From Phoronis ovalis (lineage: Eukaryota > Phoronida > Phoronidae), in NCBI GenBank assembly GCA_028565635.1, contig JAOXYB010021848.1, positions 1 through 17,080 on the forward strand: a stretch of DNA of 17,080 nucleotides, given 5' to 3'. The stretch's first letter is position 1. The number at the start of each line of letters is the position of its first letter. Under the pieces are notes generated by a model that was not told the origin of the DNA, did not search any database, and saw only the letters and a list, made by a program, of their open reading frames with translations. Of this stretch, positions 1 through 9,459 are shown in pieces. The position numbers and the translations under genes are program-made.

Positions 1-862
1 ATTGAAATATTTTCCAGCATACTTTAGACTGTACTTCAAATAAACAGAAAGGCACTTAGCTTTAACACGTGCGCGTTTAGGGGAGATGACCTCTATGAAC
101 TTTGCTAGATGGTAGCACAAACCGGGAAAGGTTCAAAATTACATTGCACAAATGTATTTTATGCAAAATGATTACTTTCATTTAATTATAATATGTTGAA
201 GTACTGCCGATATATCGCCACCTGGGCTAACCATAGCAAATTGTGTTTATTATTTCGAGTGCATAAGAACGACAATAGAGCGATAATCTTTTTATTCTTA
301 AGGGTCACGAAAATCTTGACACCAATCAAACTGCAGCTTACAATATAGTGGACTAAGCAGGTAGTAGGTCGATCACACCTGTCAGAGGTTATCTACAGGT
401 ATTTAGTCCTCTAAGCAAAAAGCAAGTTTTCCTGCGATACCTATTCAGAATGAGTTATCGTGATAGAATAAACGTGGTAGACGACAATAGATCACGCAGA
501 AAACTGAGGCTTATCTCTTATGGCAACAGTTTATTGATGTAATTATTTCACTCTTGTTAAGTTGAAGGAATCTAACAAAAACTGACTATGGTTAAGCCCA
601 GACGTAAGTTGAGAATGTACGGAACACTAACGGATGGATTTATTCAGATGTCAACTAAACTATGGATATTACCGTTTTTAAAATGGTATAAATTGTCAAT
701 ACAAACTCCTGGGTCCTGGTTGTTCATTACTGTACAGTGTTGCCGACAACCAGTCCCTAGTCGTTAATAATTTGCTTGAAAATAATATACGGTATTTTTT
801 CTGACCGCTCCTGTTAAAATAGCCCCGGCCCCCCCCCCTTATAATTGCTCTCCATTGAGACT

Positions 863-916
863 AAACTAAATCAATAAGTGTTCCCTCTCTAAGAATGGCC
901 CCCTTCCCAATAATCG
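863..916. repeat. Dispersed direct repeat, copy 1
   Basis: This segment shares a core (AAATCAATAA, then a CCTCTCT-containing stretch, then CCCCCTTCC and CAATAAT) with 1268-1318. The two copies are imperfect and about 400 bases apart. They may be parts of an old transposable element, but no ends or target duplications were found. Confidence 0.5.
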
Positions 917-1267
917 AACCGGGACGGTAATTTAAAGACCCTTAGTTCGAAATAATGCGCTATTAAAATATAGTACCTTGGTTTGGGTAGTTCAGTAGCT
1001 CTTTCTGTGCGATGTGTCGCCCTTCACTTTTAAAAAACATAATCTTGTTTATTACTATACATTTTCGTTAATATAATTTTCGGCTCGTATATTGTAGTGT
1101 GAAAGAAGTAAATTAAATAATTTATCATTTGGATTAGTTGTAAATATATTTTTAAATATATTTTTAAAAATCAAACAATGGCTCAAAAGCCAAATTATTG
1201 ACAAGATAGAATTCTTTGAAAATATTTTTTTGCATCGCGAAAAATAATCATACAAAATTCAGCACAA

Positions 1268-1318
1268 AAATAAATCAATAATAGTCCTCTCTCTAACAAT
1301 CGCCCCCTTCCAATAATG
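1268..1318. repeat. Dispersed direct repeat, copy 2
   Basis: This is the second copy of the motif at 863-916, in the same orientation, with small insertions and substitutions between the blocks. Its origin is not recognised. Confidence 0.5.
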
Positions 1319-1465
1319 TTGTGTAGACGCTGAACTTGCCTGTACGTATATAGCTGAGTATCGAGCATGTTTTTGTACAACAGGGCAATCACATTGTAAA
1401 TGTTTGGCACAAGATAGCTTTCTTATCTTGATTCGTTTAAATTGATTCTCTTATTTTAATTCCAG

Positions 1466-1654
1466 TAAATGATAGACAGTGTCCACAGTGCTACAAACGT
1501 AATGGAAATAGATGCTACAGACCCTCAACAACACCTGTTACCTGGCATGAGGCGCGGAAAAATTGTGCTAACGAAGGGAGTGTGCTTCTCCATATCACCG
1601 ACTATGAGGAATGGAAATATTTAAAAAAAATTCTTATAGATCCTTATCTGTATT
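1466..1654 (+). CDS. Exon: N-terminal half of a C-type lectin domain
   Basis: This internal exon follows TTTTAATTCCAG and ends at the strong donor GTAAGT. It is 189 bases long, phase 1 at both ends. The 62 complete codons begin NDRQCPQCYKRNGNRCYR and continue through VTWHEARKNC and HITDYEEWKYL. This is the typical first half of a long-form CTLD: a short N-terminal Cys pair, a CY strand, the W-x-E-A helix ending in the Cys that pairs with the last Cys of the domain, and the second helix. An extra Cys in CPQC stands where the family often has another residue. The half-domain stops just before the WIG strand, which is found at 8804-8917. The role is presumably extracellular ligand binding. The gene's start is outside the window. 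Confidence 0.85.
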
Positions 1655-1950
1655 GTAAGTGTTAGGAAACTTTGAGGCTAAAGATGATCTGTCGTTTACA
1701 AGGGTCGGCTTTTCTACGAATATTAGTATATTAAAATCCGGGGTAGCCTCTGTGGTACCTATGTACAGTTTAGATATGTTTTTATCAAGCATATTTAAAT
1801 AATCAGTTTTCAGTATAGGGCCGTTAGATGTGGGTGCGAAGGCACCCCCCTTTTTGAAATGACAGAAACATTTTTTCTAAACGTTATCTGCCTTATTCTT
1901 TTTGTATTGTTTAGATTTTCTTTGTAGGTTATGTAATTTTTCTTTTCCAG

Positions 1951-2019
1951 CGCATAAAGAAAAATTGGCTGAAAAATTACCACCAGAAACTACAGAAACT
2001 ACAGAATCTAGTATTCCAA
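1951..2019 (+). CDS. Exon: Thr/Glu/Pro linker between lectin half and kringles
   Basis: This short exon lies between TTCTTTTCCAG and the donor GTAAAG. It is 69 bases and phase 1 at both ends. Joined to the previous exon it reads SHKEKLAEKLPPETTETTES followed by SIP. There are no cysteines. The first part is charged and could extend the helix of the lectin half, and the TTETTESS part resembles an O-glycosylated stalk. Joining it to the first kringle exon restores an Asn codon. The good splice sites and matching phase support it, but a 23-residue linker has no family signature, so transcripts would be needed to be sure. Confidence 0.6.
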
Positions 2020-2454
2020 GTAAAGTATGAACTGATTACATCAATTACAAAAAAGTCTTCTTAGTAAGATGATATAAAAGTGCTATTGTTTAATTTATGC
2101 TTGTGTAAATTAACCGAAACGTCATTAAACTATTTTTTTTATAAAATGTCTGTTTCTAAATCTTAATGTTATATTTTATCCAGAACGTATTTAAGGTATT
2201 GCATGTCATAACTGAAACCACTTTTTCTAACAATTTATTAATTTTCCTGTTTTACTCAATTGTCAGGAGCTATTTGAATTTAGATGCATCTATATAAATA
2301 AAAGGACGTTTTGAGACTTGGAAGGGTGGACAGTGAGCGGGCTGTTTCTGGGATGTGCATAGTCATTAGGTGTATAGTCTCTTGTGTCACTGGGCTATTA
2401 ACTTACTTAATGTTCTTGCTCATTCCGCTTAGCCCAATTCAAGCATTTTGTTTA

Positions 2455-2598
2455 CAGTAGGTTTCCGAGTTATGCTCTCCCGGTAAAGTACTAAATATAC
2501 TGGTTTGTGACAGTTACTCAGATTTTTCTGACGACATTTTACCGCATCACAAACCAGTATTTTGTATATACGGAAGAGCATAACTCGGAAATCTACTG
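2455..2598. mobile_element. Tc1/mariner-like foldback MITE, compact copy
   Basis: The two ends are inverted: CAGTAGGTTTCCGAGTTATG at the left and its near-complement at the right (one mismatch in the first twenty), with TA on each side at 2453-2454 and 2599-2600. The inverted match extends inward through TACTGGTTTGTGA, so most of the 144 bases can fold on themselves. TA target duplication and CAG ends are typical of Tc1/mariner superfamily non-autonomous elements. There is no transposase frame. A second, longer copy lies at 13173-14038. Confidence 0.85.
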
Positions 2599-3669
2599 TA
2601 ACTTTCCACTTTGAGAGTATATTTTTATTCTCGCTTAGGATTGTGGCTACTAAACACACTTATTATGTGTAATACCTCTGATTCAGGGTCTTTGTTCATA
2701 ACTTTGTAGCGGTTCGCTACTGCGACGTTCTCAAAGAGTGCCACCTGCTAGAAGACAACAGTATTTCTAGTTCTAGAGGAAGTAAATGTCCAGTAATGTC
2801 TGCTCACCTCCGATTGAGACCAAAAATATGCAAACGTTTTTTATGGAGCAGGACATTTTTTTTCCAAAATATCCGATAAAATGAAAAACGTTTCCCCATG
2901 CCTGCCCTTGAATTATAATTATAGACTACTTGCATGCACACTTCGAGCCTAGCATCTTTTAGTTATATATAATACATAAGCCTAATGAATGATAGTGTGT
3001 GTGAATGAACAGTAGTTAGAGGTTTAAAAGTATTGAATGTGTTACTAGGGGAAAGATGCAAGGTATGTACTTGAAGTGCCATATAACCGTTTTATTTCCT
3101 TTTTCTTTCTAATAATTTCATTTTTTTACAATTCTTTCTTCATTGAACCTCCAATAAACAAAAACCAGAACCGACAGCTTATTTTACTATTTTATCAAAT
3201 ATCCTTGTTTTAACCCCAGTGAAAACCACATGTTAGTAGGAGCCATTCAGCAGCCGATCAAGTGCCCAGGCCGAAATTAACAAGAGTGACTGACTTGCCA
3301 CGGGGCATGGGACGGGGTAAATACATGTGCGGGACATTGTTTATGTAGTGCTGTGTCGTCGAAACTGACACACGATGCGTTGGTTGACAGGCCATATGAC
3401 ACGGGAGTGGATAAATGAATTTTTGGAATGTTTACAATGCAGAACTGTGCGGGATATAAAATGTGCTGGACGATGATTGACAGACGGAACCGACATATAA
3501 ATGCATATAAATCAAACTGAATCAAACAAGTGATTTAAAGAGATTATTAGATCAAGTTATATGTAGTGTAACGCCCAGGAGTGGGCACAGTCCAAACAGT
3601 CTAAATTCAGCCTAAACTTAAGATATCATAAGCATAAAGCTCGAGGTATCTAGCGAAGTGTGTGCACGT

Positions 3670-4116
3670 CCCGGGGGCACTCTCTTTTATATGAGGTAGG
3701 GATGTGAGGCCCAGGGTCCAAACCCAGACCCTGAAATATCCCCGGAATTGACAAAATACCTACCCTGAAATATCCTTGGCCCCAAAAATTGTCTCTGAGC
3801 TGCCAGAAAAAATTGACAAAAAACAATTCCCCTTCTATCGTGCTCCTATTACCCCCAAATAAGGCTAACGCTTAAAAATATTTAACTTCCGGGTGTAATG
3901 CTGAGTTTGTTGACCGAAATGCGTGACAGTTCGCAACTATGCCACTCTAAAATATCTTTAAAAACCCACCCTGAAATATCCCCTGACGTCAAATACCCAC
4001 CCTGAAATATCTAACAAGTGAAAATGACCCACCCTGAAATATCCTGGTAGCCCAAGAAAGCGAGCCTGAAGGGCGGCACATGTATATATAGACCGAAATA
4101 GGAAGTGCCCCTCGGG
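3670..4116. mobile_element. Non-autonomous hAT-like element with 8-bp target duplication
   Basis: The left end CCCGGGGGCACT (3670) and the right end, which reads CCCGAGGGGCACT on the minus strand (ending at 4116), form terminal inverted repeats differing by one inserted base. Identical 8-bp GTGCACGT flanks both ends, at 3662-3669 and 4117-4124. Eight-base duplications are typical of hAT elements. The 447-bp body has no transposase frame. It contains five copies of an ACCCTGAAATATC motif, listed separately. The hAT assignment rests on duplication length and end structure only. Confidence 0.8.
3728..4044. repeat. Five ACCCTGAAATATC subrepeats inside the hAT-like element
   Basis: Copies begin at 3728, 3762, 3968, 3999 and 4031. 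The first two are 34 bases apart and the last three 31-32 bases apart, so they look like remnants of a short tandem array with a gap in the middle. They are probably subterminal or internal repeats of the transposon; binding by a transposase is possible but not shown. Confidence 0.75.
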
Positions 4117-4132
4117 GTGCACGTGTATGCAT

Positions 4133-4162
4133 GCGTGTGTGTGTGTGTGCGCGCGCGTGTGT
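4133..4162. repeat. GT/GC dinucleotide microsatellite
   Basis: An alternating purine-pyrimidine run of GT repeats changes into GC repeats and back, right beside the 3' target duplication of the hAT-like element. It could form Z-DNA and is likely length-polymorphic. Confidence 0.9.
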
Positions 4163-4505
4163 TGAAATTGGCGGAAAATGACGGGGATCTCGAGGGACAC
4201 AGTGATGGACTTTTGTCACAAGTAAGGATAATAAAACTAGAAACGTTGTATACAGTAGTGCACTGTTATAGATTTTCCATTGAAAATTACTACTATTGTT
4301 AAGTTTTACCCTTTCGTTAGGCATACACAAACGATCTTACTATTTTTACCTTTATCTTACGCTTACCTGTATAATCCGTCGACTACTTGTATCCTGCTAG
4401 AATGTGATTATTTAAGCTTCTCAAGAACCAGCTACAGTTTTGATTTTGGTATAAAAATATATTTATTTAAATTTACATTATCAGTGTTAAACTTTATGTT
4501 TACAG

Positions 4506-4784
4506 ACTTGGCGACATGTAAACTAACTGGACATGGCAAGGAATACATTGGGACTCAAACTACTACTGTAAGTGGCTTGACTTGTCAAAGGTGGGATACC
4601 AATACTCCACAGGATATAGCCAACTTGAATGTTAGAGATGATTCGTTCCCCCATGACGGAAGCGTCTCAGCTGCAAGCAATTATTGCAGAAACCCTGCTT
4701 ACGAAGTCACTGGACCCTGGTGCTATACAACTTCAGTTGGTACGAGATGGGAAACTTGTGGAATTCCCAACTGCCGTCAAATAG
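4506..4784 (+). CDS. Exon: kringle domain 1
   Basis: This single 279-base exon, phase 1 at both ends, runs from TTTATGTTTACAG to the donor GTCAGG. It encodes a whole kringle: TCKLTGHGKEYIG, then SGLTCQRWD, NYCRNP, GPWCYTT and CGIPNC. All six canonical cysteines are present, so the three disulfides of the triple-loop fold are expected. Kringles bind proteins, often through lysine side chains. Here the usual D-x-D of the lysine pocket after RNP is replaced by AYE, so classical lysine binding is doubtful. The open frame continues upstream of 4506, but that part shows no domain and lies before a good acceptor. Confidence 0.92.
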
Positions 4785-6182
4785 GTCAGGATAAACCTTT
4801 TTTTAATTTCGATCAAAATCTTCTAGTGTGAATGTATTTAGAGCAATCAAATTAGTTTACAATAAGAATACGATACAAGCATGTGTATGATTATGATCTA
4901 CATTGATAACTGGTGTTCTTTTCAAGCTAAAATTTAAATACTGATCGTTCTGCCTTGTCAGATGTATCATTATAGAATGTTTGTTATAAACATAAACAAC
5001 TGAAAGAGAACTTTAATTGTTTTCAACCTCCCGATGGAACAAAAACGTGAAACAAAATACATTTTCTGACTCACCCTCCCACGTATTCCCCTTTATAGAA
5101 AGTCATCCACCTAGAATAAAAACTTTGTTTCAAGGATTGTTAATTTCTTGGTGACATATTTTCAGTTATTCTGGTTTAGTTTAGTTCGCAACAAGTGCAA
5201 ATAAAAACCGGGCAATTTACCTTTTAATACCAGATGATTCCCTTATTTACGTAGGAGCTGTAATACAATTTTACTCAAGACATACAGCTTTTCATAAATT
5301 TTAGTTTATTTAGGTTATTATAACAGCTAATAACGAAATCAAAACTTACTTCCTCCTGAACGGGCTCCAGGTGTTACATACAATCCACTACAGTACGTCT
5401 ACAACAAAAAATCAACAGTCGATCAGATCGGTTCCTTCAGCAGGCTAGTCACTCCGGTTCGGGCCGTTTAGAAAATTCATAGCCGTTTCGTAATCTCTAA
5501 AGTTAGACTTTCATTTGACTGTGTATAATTAAATCGACTTAACTCCGATTGAAACAACTATTCTTTTATTTAGAAACAACCTTGTAAAAAGAGATTATCG
5601 AGTTTGTGAGGGTGAAGATATGACCAAATAACAATGCAATAAATATGTTGATCACATCCAAGTCAAACTTTTACTGAAGATTGTATTGTAGTACTTGCAC
5701 CATGTGTTGCTATTTTATTGCTTTTGCATTTGTGTTCGTATATCAAAAGAAATAGATTTAATTTAAACTGATTTAAAAAGACTATATTATTCTCCCTTAG
5801 TTAATTTAGTACTTTCTTGCATTAAAAATTCGAAACCCGCAAAAGATATTATAATAAACATGTAATATGAAAGGAAATCAGAATTGTATAGATGTTTAGT
5901 TACAATTCGCGTCTGCTCTTCTAGTACATTAATGAAGGCTATGATCTAACAATTAAGTGAAACACACGGATACGACCGAACCCTGACGATTTCTAATCGG
6001 AGAGAAAATCGGGCATTTCTCTTTCTATAAATCAGCTCAGCGGCCGGGGTTGTTTCAAACCAGCTCAATAAAAGTTACTGATGAGCTGTAACTAAACCGG
6101 TACGGTACTGAACAAAATGGCCTAGTGTCATGAAAAACGGATTATCTAACTGCCCAGTCCGGCCCTCGTTGATTGTTTAGGC
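4785..6182 (+). other. Intron after kringle 1
   Basis: The first 200 bases or so (for example GTGTGAATGTATTTAGAGCA and the ATCATTATA stretch near 4965) match the sequence after the other kringle exons and belong to the duplicated kringle unit. From about 5000 to 6180 the sequence is unrelated to the other units. I saw no exon and no clear transposon ends in it. Confidence 0.55.
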
Positions 6183-6236
6183 TTACTGTAGTACAAGATG
6201 GAAAATTGTGGATTCCAAATTGCCGCCCAAGTCAGC
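6183..6236 (+). pseudogene. Relic of a fifth kringle exon (3' end only)
   Basis: This stretch matches the last ~50 bases of the kringle exons and their donor region. It has AAGATGGAAAATTGTGGA and then TTCCAAATTGCCGCC and AGTCAGCAAC, compared with GATGGGAAACTTGTGGAATT, CCCAACTGCCGTC and GGTCAG in kringle 1. Single-base losses break the frame, the donor GGTCAG has become AGTCAG, and the upstream four fifths of the exon are absent. The following intron sequence (GAATGTTTAACAGCAGTCAA) also matches the region after kringle 1, which confirms that a whole unit was copied and then truncated at about 6180. Confidence 0.8.
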
Positions 6237-6521
6237 AACCATCATGCTAAAAAACATTTAATCTCAATGTAATGAAAATATGTCCGGTATGAATGTTTAA
6301 CAGCAGTCAAGATTAGTTTCACAATTAAAATACCATGCACTTATGAGGTTGATTAGGATCAACATTGTTGTACTTTTCACGATAACAAGAGTTCGAAACT
6401 TTTACTAGTGATTGTTGTCTGAAATTATGAACGCATTTATGTTAATTGAAACAGTACATTATCAGTCCGTAAACTGTATCTTTCAAGTTTCAGTATCATG
6501 TGTACTTTATTTTTGTCATAG

Positions 6522-6806
6522 ATAACAAATTGTCGACATGTAAAATTACTCGACAAGGCAGGGAATACATTGGAGACCAACATACAACTAAACTTGGCTT
6601 TACTTGTCAACGATGGACTAGAAAAAGTTTCGTTGCTACACGAATCTTTGGTATTCGAGATTCTTCTTTTCCTACATATGACGGAAGCATCCTTGCGGCA
6701 TACAATTTTTGTAGAAATCCCGATAACGATGCACGTGGCCCCTGGTGCTTCACAACCTCAACAGATTTGTTATACGATTACTGTGGAATTCCCAATTGCC
6801 AGCAAG
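6522..6806 (+). CDS. Exon: kringle domain 2
   Basis: This 285-base exon, phase 1 at both ends, lies between TTTTTGTCATAG and the donor GTCAGC. It reads STCKITRQGREYIG, FTCQRW, NFCRNPDNDARGPWCF and CGIPNC, with all six kringle cysteines. Of the four intact kringles this one alone keeps the acidic D-x-D (DND) after RNP that forms the anionic centre of a lysine-binding pocket in plasminogen-type kringles. TWDSNxP of its neighbours is replaced by TRKSFVATRIF, so the second loop is diverged. It follows the kringle relic by about 290 bases. Confidence 0.92.
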
Positions 6807-7308
6807 GTCAGCAACAATCAAGAAAATATTATTCATCTCAATCTAACAACATGTGCGCAGCATGAATGTATTTAGAGTTATCAAAACATTCATATCCATA
6901 TGTTGATGGGATCTGGGGAGAGTTTCCATGCACAATCTATTTCAGTACAAGATTCAATACTCTGTCTTACCAAGTGAATACGCAAAAGCAATAATCTCTA
7001 AACTGTCAAAGTGGTCTTATTACACAATGTACACTATCTAGTCTAACAGGCATACAATGTTGTACATAGGACCTCTACCAAAACCCTAGTTCATAAGTCG
7101 ATGCACGTATATATGTATATGATGTGTATGATGAAGATCAACAGAGTTTAATTGTACGTGTTGTCGTTTTCACGATAAAAATTGTCTGAAATATGTCCTA
7201 TGTTGTCTGATTTATCATTATATAAACTTTGTTCTATGAATATATTAATCTACATTGCATGAAAATGCGTTTGCGAAATAATGTATCGTTGAAGGTTCAA
7301 CATTACAG
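6807..7308 (+). other. Intron between kringles 2 and 3
   Basis: It repeats elements of the other kringle introns: a GAATGTATTTAGAG block near 6864, then TTTTCACGATAA and TTTATCATTATATAAAC near 7170-7230. Roughly 200 bases between 6900 and 7100 have no counterpart after kringle 3 and look inserted. No exon was seen. Confidence 0.55.
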
Positions 7309-7590
7309 AATTGGAAACATGTAGAATAACTCGTCATGGCAAGGAATACATTGGGGACCGCCAAACTACTACATCTGGCCTCACTTGTCAACGATGGGAC
7401 TCCAATATTCCACATAATTTAAGCAACAGTGATTATGTGATTGATTCTTCCTTTCTTCCATACGACGGGAGTGTCTATGCCGCAAACAATTATTGCAGAA
7501 ACCCTAATAACAATACCGATGGCCCCTGGTGTTACACAAATTCGACTAATAAGTCCTGGGAATCTTGTGGAATTCCTTTTTGTCATCCAG
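7309..7590 (+). CDS. Exon: kringle domain 3
   Basis: This 282-base exon, phase 1 at both ends, lies between GGTTCAACATTACAG and the donor GTCAGT. Landmarks are ETCRITRHGKEYIG, SGLTCQRWDSNIP, NNYCRNPNNNTDGPWCYT and CGIPFC. The six cysteines and the GPWCY core are intact, so the fold should form. The lysine-pocket acidic pair is lost (NNN after RNP). Two N-x-S/T sequons (NNNT, and NST-NKS) suggest glycosylation. It is the copy closest to kringle 1 in its first half, in agreement with local tandem duplication. Confidence 0.92.
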
Positions 7591-7871
7591 GTCAGTAATA
7601 ATAAGGACCAAAAATATATGCACAGATCTAGATTGAATGTATTTCGAATTATAGCAATCAAGTAAGCTTCACAATTATTTAGTGCTACACGATTAGGTAA
7701 CTGTTGTTCTTTTCGCAGTAAACTTTTACATATATTGACCGTATGTCCTACGTTATTTGTAAAGACATGATGTTATATGAATATATATTTTTTAAATTTA
7801 AGTTATTGACCTGTTTGGAAAGTATAAATATATTTTTTATGTTTCAACAATACATATATTTTGTACTTCAG

Positions 7872-8138
7872 AATTGACTACATGTAAAATAACTCAGCTA
7901 GGCAACGAATATATCGGGACACAATCTACTACAGTATCTGGCTTGAATTGTCAGCGGTGGGACTCCATATTACCACTTCCCTCCAACGGCAAGTTTACAG
8001 ATTCTTCATTCCCTAATGATGGCGACGTCTCTGGCGCAAACAACTATTGCAGAAACCCTGGTAACGAACCCGCCGGCCCCTGGTGCTACATAACCTCAAC
8101 TAAGATATGGGAATATTGTGGAATTCCCCTTTGCCCAG
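7872..8138 (+). CDS. Exon: kringle domain 4
   Basis: This 267-base exon, phase 1 at both ends, follows ATTTTGTACTTCAG and ends at the donor GTCAGC. It reads TTCKITQLGNEYIG, SGLNCQRWDS, NNYCRNPGNEPAGPWCY and CGIPLC. All six cysteines are kept, but it is the shortest of the four, with a shorter loop between CQRW and the DSSFP segment. The residues after RNP are GNE, so only one acidic pocket residue remains. Its start just after the acceptor (AATTGACTACATGT) matches kringle 3 almost base for base. It is the last kringle before the lectin middle exon. Confidence 0.92.
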
Positions 8139-8628
8139 GTCAGCTTGGTCATGACAAATATAAATAGTTAAATAGATGTTTTCTGATTAAGCATCGTAGA
8201 AATAAAAAGTTGCAACAAAGGAATGCACTTCCTTGGAATCCTGGAGCATGCAAAAGCGTGTACGTTTAGAGTTGAGAATCATAAACCCTATCATAATTAG
8301 GAATAAATGCAGCAAAAACACCTATTACAAATAAAAAAATATTCCGTTAATATTGTTGAAATTGAAAATTTTCATGGCATGGAAAGAAAACAATTTTGAA
8401 GTTACCGCTAAATGTTCTAGGATTACCAAAGATGAAATATGTCGACTATGAAACAAAATAAATAATTTTTCAATTACCTCAATTTTGAACCGATACAAAT
8501 TTAGTTAACACCTCTTGACACAAATCGGTTGCACAATTTGTAAAAATACAACATTTATACTTTAGGTTATCTAATGACAACCCACTAAAACGTTTTCGGA
8601 AAACTTAATCAGAATTATTCCCTTTTAG
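8139..8628 (+). other. Intron after kringle 4
   Basis: AT-rich sequence with no recognised exon, repeat or transposon end. The block GAATGTATTTAGAG that follows kringles 1 and 2 was not seen here, so the duplicated unit appears to end soon after this exon. Confidence 0.5.
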
Positions 8629-8754
8629 CTTATTACACGAGGAAACATGGAAAACGAACCAACTTACATGTGCCATCCAGCATTGCATATAGTGAGGCAA
8701 AATTGAGCTTCAGTTTGCAGGTGCACATTTGTTTTACGGTTAAACACTGTGCTG
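8629..8754 (+). pseudogene. Possible decayed second CTLD N-terminal exon
   Basis: After ATTATTCCCTTTTAG an open frame gives YYTRKHGKRTNLHVPSSIAY followed by SEAKLSF. The spacing of Y-Y and of Y-S-E-A-K resembles the CY and W-x-E-A-x-x-C features of a CTLD first half. The Cys that should follow the E-A helix is F, and the CY Cys is Y. A phase-1 donor is available (G at 8754, then GTCACT), but this would leave an intron of only 49 bases before 8804. The other donor, GTGCAC at 8721, is in phase 0. I read it as a relic or chance; the resemblance is weak. Confidence 0.3.
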
Positions 8755-8803
8755 GTCACTCATAACTACCCTTTACAATATATACTTTTTCATTTTTGCC
8801 AAG

Positions 8804-8917
8804 GTTTGGGATTTTGGATTGGGGCAACAGATCTAGAAAGCGAAGGAACTTTTACACGGCTCAGTGATTTTATGTCGAATTTGAGAGGAAACTCGATAGA
8901 GAATACAACGGGATCCG
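8804..8917 (+). CDS. Exon: middle of a C-type lectin domain
   Basis: This 114-base exon, phase 1 at both ends, lies between TTTTTCATTTTTGCCAAG and the donor GTAAGT. It encodes GFWIGATDLESEGTF and then a loop with RLSDFMSNLRGNSIENTTGS. WIG-x-T-D-x-E-x-E-G-T-F is the hallmark second strand of a CTLD. It continues directly from the helix at the end of the 1466-1654 exon with nothing missing or doubled. The long loop lacks EPN and QPD, the sugar-binding triplets of calcium-dependent lectins, so a calcium-free protein-binding role is likelier. NTT is an N-glycosylation sequon. The next exon of the fold is 12779-12898. Confidence 0.85.
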
Positions 8918-9459
8918 GTAAGTTAAAATGTACTTTGTATATGCATGTTTTACTGATATACGTTCTTATTTGCTCCTGTGACGTGGTTCCGGTGAGGTTT
9001 TCTCGAAAATTGTACAATGAATTCTGTGAAATAGTTTCTTCAAGTCTTCAAGTAGTATTAATGAGTCAATTTATATAAGGTTTCGCAAACGTGAACTTTC
9101 ATCGCATTACAACATAGTTTACTTTCTGAATGTTGTATGACTGGGTCACTCCCAAAAAGGAGACGAAACGTAAAGTGAGAACCAGATTTTTTAGATTCAT
9201 TTTGGACTCAACGTAAACTCGGAAACCAGATTCAGAATCAACGTAAAGTCAGAAACACATTCAAGATTTAGATTAAATGTTCATATTCGAACATAATAAA
9301 AATAAAAAAGGCAAATGTTTGATAAAAACAACAATTTTTCATAATGTTCTGCTTCCGCTGCTTTATGATGCAGGATTAGATATATGTTTGATCCTCATAT
9401 GTTTAGTGTTGGATTAATGCTAGGGGTTTGGTTAGGTTATCAGTTAAGTATTAGTACAG
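8918..9459 (+). other. Intron after CTLD middle exon
   Basis: No convincing exon. It contains the 30-base tandem repeats at 9209-9268 and a related block near 9166-9190. Confidence 0.5.
9209..9268. repeat. 30-base tandem repeat, two copies, with a third related block upstream
   Basis: Two adjacent 30-base units begin CAACGTAAACTCGGAAACCA and CAACGTAAAGTCAGAAACAC. A related AACGTAAAGTGAGAACCAGA block lies at 9166-9185. It is an intronic minisatellite-like repeat with no sign of coding function. Confidence 0.7.

Larger units (their letters stand above)
1..1465. other. Upstream intron or flanking DNA, no exon recognised
   Basis: No exon with a plausible splice frame and no signal-peptide-like start was found in this AT-rich stretch, so the 5' end of the gene that begins at 1466 must lie further left or be too short to see. 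It contains a run of C residues near 830-838, a pair of related segments at 863-916 and 1268-1318, and an A/T-rich simple stretch around 1140-1175. The small open frames here resemble no family I know and are probably chance. Confidence 0.5.
2020..4505 (+). other. Intron with two small DNA transposons
   Basis: This roughly 2.5-kb intron lies between the linker exon and the first kringle. I saw no further exon in it. It holds a 144-bp foldback element at 2455-2598, a 447-bp hAT-like element at 3670-4116 and a GT/GC microsatellite at 4133-4162. The open frames on the minus strand between 3277 and 4330 are chance or repeat-derived. Confidence 0.6.

Noticed and set aside
716-770. Possible upstream exon after TTACTGTACAG
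   Set aside because: In the phase required by the gene it meets a TAG after six codons, and no module is visible.
826-838. Poly-C run as a possible regulatory or structural site
   Set aside because: A short homopolymer-like run in AT-rich DNA with no partner G runs; probably slippage or repeat debris.
3277-3525. Minus-strand open frame of 82 codons
   Set aside because: No domain, no sensible splice context, and cysteine and histidine content looks random.
3958-4330. Minus-strand open frames with repeated YFRVG
   Set aside because: The repetition is the translation of the ACCCTGAAATATC subrepeats of the hAT-like element and of the GT microsatellite, not a protein.
4280-4505. Upstream extension of the open frame into kringle 1, with an ATG at 4280
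   Set aside because: The stretch is low-complexity, hydrophobic and without domain features, and it is followed by a good acceptor at 4505 in the phase used by all other exons. It is intron that happens to be open.
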